From Flavobacteriales bacterium (GTDB taxonomy: Bacteria; Bacteroidota; Bacteroidia; NS11-12g; UBA9320), in assembly GCA_020635435.1 (NCBI GenBank), contig JACJZU010000003.1, forward strand, positions 310,001 to 374,000: 64,000 bases of DNA, written 5' to 3'. The notes under the pieces are model-generated. The model was not told the origin of the DNA. It saw only the letters and a program-made list of their open reading frames with translations, and ran no database searches. This document shows, piece after piece, positions 58,023-64,000 of the stretch (positions are counted from its first letter, which is position 1; each line of letters opens with the position of its first letter). Position numbers and translations under genes: made by a program.

Positions 58023-59776
58023 CAGTCCAACTTCACAAAGCGTCTGACCTCAGTATAACCATCCGTTTCAGCGTGCAGGAAATAGGCGCCCTTGGCATAA
58101 TCGGTATGCAGGAGCAAGATCTTGTTCAGGAACCCTTCATAGGATTCGTGGATTTGTCCTAATTCGTTGAATATCAACACCTTCTTAATCCCGGAACCCG
58201 GTATGAGAACCTCCATATTACCCAATCCCTGAGCAAATTTTAAAGAATTGAACATTACAATATTCGCCTCATCTGTTTTGGGAGGTTCCGGATTTGGAGG
58301 GGCGAGTATGCCATTAACCGAAAAACACTGTTTGATCTGATTCACGTGCTTTCCGCCGTACAATAAGGTATCCAGAGCCAGAATCTCCATGGCCATTTGG
58401 GGAAACAAGGTATTGGACGATTGTAAAAGCAGGTGGGACATGACCAATTTATCCGCAGGTGTTTTCCCAATAGCCTCCTTCATGCACAACAGCGGACTTG
58501 ACCACAGGGCCCGGTCATTCCTGGTGTTATTCGTGATGTGAATTGGATAGATCAACTTGACATCGGTTTTAACACCTTCCCAAAATTCATTGTGTCCATC
58601 CCAACTGAAAACTTTACTTGTATTCAAATCCCCAGTCTCAAATTCCCGGCTATAGGATTTGCACCAATAGTCGGCATTGCCTTCTTCCATGGCTTTGCGG
58701 TCGATGCCGTTGATCGTGTTTGGAGCAGAGGCAACCGAGATGGCATGACCGAATTCGTGCACAACCACCTCACCATCCTCGGCGTCATCCACTCCGCCGG
58801 TACCAAATTCCAACCTGTGTGGCCGCATGTTATAGGTGAAAGCCGAACGGTCATCCCCATTAAATGCGTGTGCATCAATTTCCAGAGAATCCGGTAACTG
58901 AGCACCGAATCCCAGCGAATCGAGATAAGCGCTGAAGGCATTGATATGATACCAGGCGTTCACATCTTCAAACCAATCCTGAGAGCGGGTAAAATCGAAC
59001 GTATCACTGATCCCCTTGATTATTGCCGTTACAGGAGGGGATAGCTCCGCCATGATATATCTTTTCGTTCTGAAGTAAAATGTGTCCTTGGAATAATAAG
59101 CGGGCATTGTGCCCCATTTCAATTCAGCGTCCAATACCGGGTGGTCAGCATCATTGTTATCAGCATACGGGGCACCATAGCTCACATTGGCTGAATTAAG
59201 CGGGTTGGCAAGGAATATACGTCCATGAACTGTAGTATCAGGACCCTGGAAGTACAATTTGCCCGGATTGGAGAGCAGTTCCACGCCATTGTACCTGTAG
59301 GAATAATCGTGATCGCCATCGGTTTCTATAAATCGCTCAGTGAGGTATAAACCTCCATTGAAAGCGATCCATCTCCATTCTGCCGATTCCGACGTGGCCA
59401 TACTTCGACCTATTAATGGCAATTCCGGACACAGTGTGCTTTGAACAAGATAGACCCGTGAATCCGGCAGAAGGTGAACCCGGATCATGCTACCCTCAAT
59501 GATCTTGCCCTCGAGCAATTGGACAAATGAATAGTGTGTACCCAGCGCACTCCGCAAGGTGTGCTGCAATTGTAGCTCGGAATATGGTTCCGTTGAAAAC
59601 CGATCCTTCACCCAATTCTCGACATGCTCAAGATCAGTTAAGTACAAGTTGGCCGGCTTTTGGAATTGACATGTCCAGTGTTCCGAATCCAATACGCGTG
59701 TCTCACCCTTTTGAGCGTAGGAGAAAGTGCTTAGAATGAGGAGTTGAAGAATTATCAGGTAAGGTCTCAAAATCAT
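58022..59776 (-). CDS. Secreted zinc metallopeptidase with type IX secretion tail
   Basis: Protein of 584 residues. A signal peptide ends F-S-Y-A-Q. The zinc motif H-E-F-G-H is at 340-344, with a downstream E-E-G-N-A-D-Y at 364-370 supplying the third ligand, as in thermolysin/fungalysin-like enzymes. The last 80 residues form a beta domain ending G-A-Y-F-L-H-A-E-T-D-G-Y then R-R-F-V-K-L. This resembles type A sorting domains of the type IX system, which exports and attaches cargo at the surface. It probably digests extracellular protein. A -7 box precedes the ATG. Confidence 0.82.
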   Translation of the reverse strand: MILRPYLIILQLLILSTFSYAQKGETRVLDSEHWTCQFQKPANLYLTDLEHVENWVKDRFSTEPYSELQLQHTLRSALGTHYSFVQLLEGKIIEGSMIRVHLLPDSRVYLVQSTLCPELPLIGRSMATSESAEWRWIAFNGGLYLTERFIETDGDHDYSYRYNGVELLSNPGKLYFQGPDTTVHGRIFLANPLNSANVSYGAPYADNNDADHPVLDAELKWGTMPAYYSKDTFYFRTKRYIMAELSPPVTAIIKGISDTFDFTRSQDWFEDVNAWYHINAFSAYLDSLGFGAQLPDSLEIDAHAFNGDDRSAFTYNMRPHRLEFGTGGVDDAEDGEVVVHEFGHAISVASAPNTINGIDRKAMEEGNADYWCKSYSREFETGDLNTSKVFSWDGHNEFWEGVKTDVKLIYPIHITNNTRNDRALWSSPLLCMKEAIGKTPADKLVMSHLLLQSSNTLFPQMAMEILALDTLLYGGKHVNQIKQCFSVNGILAPPNPEPPKTDEANIVMFNSLKFAQGLGNMEVLIPGSGIKKVLIFNELGQIHESYEGFLNKILLLHTDYAKGAYFLHAETDGYTEVRRFVKLD

Positions 59777-59786
59777 AGAATTAGAA

Positions 59787-59794
59787 CAAATTTA
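59787..59794 (-). promoter_or_regulatory. -7 promoter box (TAAATTTG) of the metallopeptidase gene
   Basis: Exact TAnnTTTG match on the minus strand, 10 bp before the ATG and touching the stop of the upstream YigZ gene. Confidence 0.45.
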
Positions 59795-60388
59795 GGGGCT
59801 TCGCCACTCAAAACTCTGCAATTCGGATATCAAATTTTGAACCAATGTCCATTCCGACAGATCGATCGTGATCTCAAATTCGTTGGAACGGTCGGCAATC
59901 GGACTAATTTGCTTCCATTTCATTCGGGAAGCCAGTTGATAGGCCTTGTAGCCTTGATCCTTAGGAGTGACTAGGATGAACTTGAATTTCTCACTTTCTT
60001 CAATGATGCAAGCTTCGTCGAGACAGGATGCGGCAGCCAGTCCATAGTGTTCGATCAAACCCGGAACGCCAAGTTTCTTTCCTCCGAAATAGCGCACCAC
60101 AACCACCAAAACATTTACCAGGTTTGCTGCCAGGAGCTGTCTGTAAATAGGTAAACCTGCAGAATTGGCAGGTTCACCTGCGTCGCTGTATCCATATTGC
60201 GATCCATCGGAACCCAGTCGATAGGCGTAGCAGACATGCGAGGCATCCGCAAAGCGGATCCGGAAATCGTGTAATAATTCTTGAACCGATTCCGAGTTTT
60301 CAACGGGAAGTCCGAAACTCAGGAACTTGCTGCCCCTTTCCTTGTGCAGGTATTCGGTGGCTCGGGATAGAGTTCTGTAAGTTGACAA
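59792..60388 (-). CDS. YigZ/IMPACT family protein
   Basis: Protein of 198 residues. The IMPACT domain (about 15-125) has K-F-L-S-F-G-L-P-V, A-S-H-V-C-Y-A-Y-R and the family's D-A-G-E-P-A-N-S-A-G motif, then V-V-V-R-Y-F-G-G-K-K-L-G. A C-terminal ferredoxin-like domain follows. Bacterial members may act in translation stress; the function is not settled. Confidence 0.9.
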   Translation of the reverse strand: MSTYRTLSRATEYLHKERGSKFLSFGLPVENSESVQELLHDFRIRFADASHVCYAYRLGSDGSQYGYSDAGEPANSAGLPIYRQLLAANLVNVLVVVVRYFGGKKLGVPGLIEHYGLAAASCLDEACIIEESEKFKFILVTPKDQGYKAYQLASRMKWKQISPIADRSNEFEITIDLSEWTLVQNLISELQSFEWRSP

Positions 60389-60411
60389 TGCTCCTGCGGC
60401 TGAAAATTGAA

Positions 60412-61281
60412 TTATGATATACCGATCAAACCGATGGCCAGAATGGCCAAGGCAATTCCTGCAGCCAGTCTTTTGGTCAAGAGCTCTCTGAACACAACAA
60501 CCGATACAAGCACCGAAAGCAGAACTATGCCAATATTGTTCAAAGGCAGAACGTAAACCGTACTAAAGCCTTCCTGATGAAGCGCCTTCATGAGAAAGTA
60601 AATGCTGAAGTAATTGGGGACCCCCAAAACAACACCGGCTATAAGGTTCTTGGCGCTGAATAAGCTTCGGTTCCTGTACATCCTTCTCGAGAATTCGATC
60701 ATCCCTGCCAAAAAGGCTCCCAGGAAAATACTGGTAACTACAAAATGAGGATCTACGGTCTCAAAATGGGTGTTCTCTAGGATCTTGAGATTCGTGTCGA
60801 TTATTCCGGAACCCACGAAAACCAATAAAGGAAGCAGTGAATGCCTGCTCACTTCACTCAGCTTACCCTTTCGGATCTTGACAATGGTTGCTATGCTGAG
60901 TAAACTACAGAGTATACCTGTGGCAAGGAATAGATTCATCTGTTCTTTCAGGAATAGCCATCCAAAGAGCACCGGGAATAATACCCCCATTTTTGCCGCA
61001 ACCGTACTGATGCTTATGCTTAAAACCTGGGCACAACGAGCCATGGCAACGAATACGATTATAAAGAGGATCCCCAGCAGCAAACTGTGGGTCAGCCAGT
61101 TTGCCGTGCCTTCGCGTATATGGGCAAAGTAGTTGGATTCTGCCAGGGAATTACCTACCAGGACACAAACGAGGTAGTTCATGGTGATGGCTATCTGATT
61201 GTCCACACCCAGTTTTCCAAAAAACCGGAATATGACCTGGATCAGAGTCGAAAATAGAATGCTTAAGAGCAAGAAGATCAT
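60412..61281 (-). CDS. DMT-superfamily membrane transporter
   Basis: Protein of 289 residues with ten predicted helices in two halves, each with DMT-like small-residue patterns (for example I-S-I-S-T-V-A-A-K-M-G-V near 90). The substrate is unknown. Its ATG overlaps the ribD stop by 4 bp, so it is translated from the ribD transcript. A flavin- or precursor-related export role would be a guess from position only. Confidence 0.8.
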   Translation of the reverse strand: MIFLLLSILFSTLIQVIFRFFGKLGVDNQIAITMNYLVCVLVGNSLAESNYFAHIREGTANWLTHSLLLGILFIIVFVAMARCAQVLSISISTVAAKMGVLFPVLFGWLFLKEQMNLFLATGILCSLLSIATIVKIRKGKLSEVSRHSLLPLLVFVGSGIIDTNLKILENTHFETVDPHFVVTSIFLGAFLAGMIEFSRRMYRNRSLFSAKNLIAGVVLGVPNYFSIYFLMKALHQEGFSTVYVLPLNNIGIVLLSVLVSVVVFRELLTKRLAAGIALAILAIGLIGIS

Positions 61282-62339
61282 TCCGCGAAAACAGGTTTTT
61301 CGAAGTATTTCAAGTGGTCATTTCCTAATTGAAAGAAGTCTTTGTGTAAGTTGATCGGGTAGGGGGCTTCTATTCCGCGCTCCCAGAAGAGGTTGGGATT
61401 TCGCAGCACCCAGGCTTCATCCATTCGACCACATTCCTGCAATTTTTGTAGGGTCAGCCTACCACCTTCCACCAATACAAAGGCAATATCTCTTTTCAGC
61501 AAATGTTGATCGATCTGTTCGTAATAGTCTTCCGATCTGCGCAAGATGATCTGTTCAACATGATCGGGAAAGTCCGGATCGGGTTCCGTTCGGAATAGGA
61601 TCATCGGCACCTTATCATTGAACATTCGGATTTCGGAGGGACAGAGATTGTCGCTATCCAAAATGATCCTTTTCGGACTTTTACCGGGCCATTTCCGATT
61701 CGTGAGCATAGGGTCGTCAGCTAAAGCCGTGCCCGCCCCGATAAGTATGGCGTCCACTTCGGATCGGAGCCGATGAACCCACAAACTCGAAAGTGATCCG
61801 CTTATCTGTTTCGGTCCCTCATCGTCAATCGCCCTACCCATGAAACCGTCTGCGGTTACAGCCCATTTTGCCAGATAGTGTGGTCGTCGGTGAAGGATAT
61901 TTGTACAAAATACGCGGTTCAAAGCCCTTGCTTCTTCGTTGAGCATACCCACATGAACCCTGATCCCGGCCTTTTTCATTCGATCAATTCCCGAACCTGC
62001 GACCAACGGATTCGGATCTTCCATGGCTATGAAAACCTCTGGTATACCCATTTCAATGATCAGGTCGGCACAAGGTGGGGTTTTGCCGTGATGGCTGCAC
62101 GGTTCCAGATTGACGAACAAGGAACTTTGCTTCAATAAGTTCTTGTCTGCCACTTTTTGAATGGCATGTACTTCGGCATGCGGACCGCCGAATTGGGAGT
62201 GGTAGCCCTCGCCAAGAATGCGGTTGCGGTGGACGATGACTGCTCCAACTTTGGGGTTTGGGGAAACATTTCCGGTACCACGCCGGGCAAGATCCAACGC
62301 CCTTTGCATCCAAAGTTCAAGCCCGTCAGCTGCTTCCAT
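61278..62339 (-). CDS. ribD: Bifunctional riboflavin deaminase/reductase
   Basis: Enzyme of 353 residues catalysing two early steps of riboflavin synthesis: deamination of the pyrimidinone and reduction of the ribosyl chain. The deaminase domain has H-A-E at 54-56 and P-C-S-H-H-G-K-T-P-P-C at 80-90. The reductase domain fills 150-350, with A-K-W-A-V-T-A-D-G near 158. No FMN riboswitch-like structure was seen in the very short upstream gap; the -7 box is 18 bp before the ATG. Confidence 0.93.
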   Translation of the reverse strand: MEAADGLELWMQRALDLARRGTGNVSPNPKVGAVIVHRNRILGEGYHSQFGGPHAEVHAIQKVADKNLLKQSSLFVNLEPCSHHGKTPPCADLIIEMGIPEVFIAMEDPNPLVAGSGIDRMKKAGIRVHVGMLNEEARALNRVFCTNILHRRPHYLAKWAVTADGFMGRAIDDEGPKQISGSLSSLWVHRLRSEVDAILIGAGTALADDPMLTNRKWPGKSPKRIILDSDNLCPSEIRMFNDKVPMILFRTEPDPDFPDHVEQIILRRSEDYYEQIDQHLLKRDIAFVLVEGGRLTLQKLQECGRMDEAWVLRNPNLFWERGIEAPYPINLHKDFFQLGNDHLKYFEKPVFAE

Positions 62340-62344
62340 TTAGC

Positions 62345-62365
62345 TACTTTTGAGCCACAAATGTA
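62345..62365. promoter_or_regulatory. Overlapping divergent -7 boxes of prmC and ribD
   Basis: TACTTTTG at 62345-62352 reads toward prmC and TACATTTG at 62365-62358 reads toward ribD. Both are exact TAnnTTTG matches. The ribD box overlaps the prmC start codon at 62361, so the two transcripts overlap at their 5' ends. Confidence 0.45.
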
Positions 62366-63224
62366 TCGGAATTTAAAGAGCCTGCGCGCTTTCTTCAGAC
62401 AGCAACTGGAGTCCTATTATTCTGAAAGGGAGGCCGAGAACATTCTATACGTGATTCTTGAGGATATTTTCGGTATCAGCCGACACGATCTTCTCATGGC
62501 TCCGGATGCCATCAGGATTCCGGAAATTTCTGAATTCGATGCCATACTCCAAAGGCTGATACAACACGAACCAATTCAATACATCACAGGTATTGCACCA
62601 TTTAGGAACTACAAATTCCGGGTAGATCCGTCCGTTCTGATACCTCGACCTGAAACCGAAGAACTGGTTCAATGGATACTTGAGATGGAGAATTTCAAGG
62701 AACTGAATATTATGGACATTGGTACGGGAAGTGGCTGTATTGCATGGTCGCTTTATTTTGAATCGGAAGATTGGAGAATTCTGGGAACCGACATTTCGGA
62801 AGCGGCTATTGAACTGGCCCGAAAAAATGGACCATCCACCGAACATGCCGATACCCGTATCAAATTTCAGGTACACGATATTTTAACCGGAGAATCACAC
62901 CTGCCGCCATATCCGTACGATGTGATAGTGAGTAATCCACCATACATTCCCAAAAGCGAAGAAAGCACCATGGAACTGCGGGTGACCCTAAAAGAACCGC
63001 ATTCGGCGCTTTTCACGCCCGATGATGATGCCTTACTTTTTTACCGGCACATAGCAAGTTTGGGTTCCTCGATCCTCAGACCCGGAGGCAGATTGTATTT
63101 TGAGATCCATGAATCCAGAGGCCCCGAAATTCAATTCCTGCTCGAATCATTGGGGTATCATGAAGTGGAGATCAGGAGAGACCTTCAGGGGAAGGATCGG
63201 ATGATCCGGGCTGTTAATTCCTGA
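62361..63224 (+). CDS. prmC: Peptide chain release factor N5-glutamine methyltransferase
   Basis: SAM-dependent enzyme of 287 residues that methylates the GGQ glutamine of release factors. The N-terminal helical domain leads to the SAM motif G-T-G-S-G at 121-125 and the catalytic N-P-P-Y at 192-195; P-R-P-E-T-E-E near 96 is the family hinge. The frame continues upstream to 62157 but that part is antisense to ribD; ATG 62361 follows a -7 box. Confidence 0.94.
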   Translation: MYRNLKSLRAFFRQQLESYYSEREAENILYVILEDIFGISRHDLLMAPDAIRIPEISEFDAILQRLIQHEPIQYITGIAPFRNYKFRVDPSVLIPRPETEELVQWILEMENFKELNIMDIGTGSGCIAWSLYFESEDWRILGTDISEAAIELARKNGPSTEHADTRIKFQVHDILTGESHLPPYPYDVIVSNPPYIPKSEESTMELRVTLKEPHSALFTPDDDALLFYRHIASLGSSILRPGGRLYFEIHESRGPEIQFLLESLGYHEVEIRRDLQGKDRMIRAVNS

Positions 63225-63233
63225 GTCCGGGCA

Positions 63234-64000
63234 TCAACCCAGCCTTTCTGAGAGATCCAGACCGTGTTTTCTGGCTGTTTCACCGGCGATGTCGTAACCT
63301 GCATCCGCGTGCCTGAGAACGCCCATTGCCGGATCATTGTGCAATACGCGTCTTAACCGCGCTTCTGCTTCTTCTGTTCCGTCTGCAACGATCACCATCC
63401 CGGCATGAAGCGAATATCCCATACCAACACCTCCGCCGTGATGGAACGAAACCCAACTGGCCCCCCCTGCGGTATTGATCAATGCATTGAGGATGGGCCA
63501 ATCTGCCACAGCATCACTTCCATCCTTCATAGCTTCTGTTTCTCGGTTTGGTGAGGCAACGGACCCCGTATCCAAATGATCTCTTCCGATCACGATCGGT
63601 GCACTCAATTCTCCGTTGCGGACCATTTCATTGAAAGCCAGTGCTGCACGCTCCCTTTCACCCATTTTCAGCCAACAGATCCTTGCAGGAAGCCCCTGAA
63701 AGGCTATGCGCTCCTTGGCCATGTCCAGCCAACGGATCAAACCTTCATTCTGCGGGAATAGCTCCTTCAACTTTTGATCACAGGCAAAAATGTCCGACTC
63801 GTTTCCACTGAGGGCGACGAAACGGAATGGACCACTGCCTTCACAGAACAAGGGTCGTATGTAGGCAGGAACGAAGCCCGGAAAATCGAATGCATTCACC
63901 ACACCGGCTGCAAGTGCCTGTCCCCGCAGATTATTGCCATAATCGAACGTGATGGCACCTCGTTGTTGTAATTCAAGCATTCTACGCACATGTACGCACA
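63234..64000 (-). CDS. hutU: Urocanate hydratase, N-terminal part outside the window
   Basis: About 255 C-terminal residues are visible; the frame runs open through the window edge. The enzyme hydrates urocanate to imidazolone propionate with tightly bound NAD, the second step of histidine breakdown. F-D-Y-G-N-N-L-R and [17 protein letters not shown] are clear family signatures. The next enzymes, hutI and hutG, are not in the window. A GTG at 63989 is not the start: family sequence continues beyond it. Confidence 0.95.
   Translation of the reverse strand, partial: CVHVRRMLELQQRGAITFDYGNNLRGQALAAGVVNAFDFPGFVPAYIRPLFCEGSGPFRFVALSGNESDIFACDQKLKELFPQNEGLIRWLDMAKERIAFQGLPARICWLKMGERERAALAFNEMVRNGELSAPIVIGRDHLDTGSVASPNRETEAMKDGSDAVADWPILNALINTAGGASWVSFHHGGGVGMGYSLHAGMVIVADGTEEAEARLRRVLHNDPAMGVLRHADAGYDIAGETARKHGLDLSERLG

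Noticed and set aside
61278..62360. FMN riboswitch before ribD
   Set aside because: The space upstream of ribD is about 20 bp before the divergent prmC start and contains none of the RFN-element segments.

Overview
The window looks like chromosomal DNA of a Bacteroidota bacterium, most likely in or near the Flavobacteriales. This rests on three TonB-dependent receptors with carboxypeptidase-regulatory N-termini, two DUF4249 lipoproteins, an ECF sigma/FecR pair, a DUF5683 gene behind parAB, a 52-residue DUF6728-type membrane protein, a probable type IX secretion cargo, and at least a dozen start sites preceded by the Bacteroidota -7 box TAnnTTTG. The genus cannot be named from the sequence alone. 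Nearly all of it is ordinary, compact chromosome. I saw no insertion sequence, prophage, CRISPR array or rRNA operon.

Layout. 1-10 kb: Na/Pi cotransporter (cut by the window edge), hutH, a DnaQ-like exonuclease, maf, a GCS2-CBS fusion, an ArsC-like protein and a zinc deacylase. 10-11.5 kb: two unknown divergent genes, then a tRNA-Arg with a tandem 161-bp repeat built from its own 3' end. 11.5-20 kb: two TonB receptors, a DUF4249 lipoprotein, a dihaem peroxidase and an MscS channel. 20-25 kb: a tightly coupled operon of tryptophanase, an ADP-forming acyl-CoA synthetase and tyrosine phenol-lyase. 25-31 kb: tRNA-Ser with a stray copy of its 3' end, a YihY protein and serC-serA-DUF1015. 31-41 kb: an autoregulated XRE regulator, purD, a small membrane protein, a zinc peptidase, fadD, a transglycosylase-like protein, a DUF151 nuclease, etfAB and a thioesterase. 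41.5-46.8 kb: a complete cell-surface signalling locus (sigma, free 50-residue FecR-type module, FecR, TonB receptor with STN domain, DUF4249). 46.8-64 kb: a saccharopine-dehydrogenase-like gene, cdd, argS, a peptide-binding lipoprotein, parAB, an hbd-like gene, a metallopeptidase, ribD, prmC and the 3' part of hutU.

How the genes work together. The metabolic theme is amino-acid use: histidine (hutH, and hutU 60 kb away), tryptophan and tyrosine (beta-elimination to pyruvate, ammonia and indole or phenol), serine synthesis, fatty-acid oxidation parts (fadD, etfAB, hbd) and peptide capture. The receptors and lipoproteins would bring substrates across the outer membrane.

The least explained signals are: (1) at both tRNA genes, extra copies of the tRNA 3' end that begin at the same T-loop nucleotide and recur at 161 and 167 bp; (2) the free-standing 50-residue FecR-type anti-sigma module; (3) the coupled tnaA-ACD-tpl operon; (4) a regulator whose -7 box lies inside one of three operator-like palindromes.
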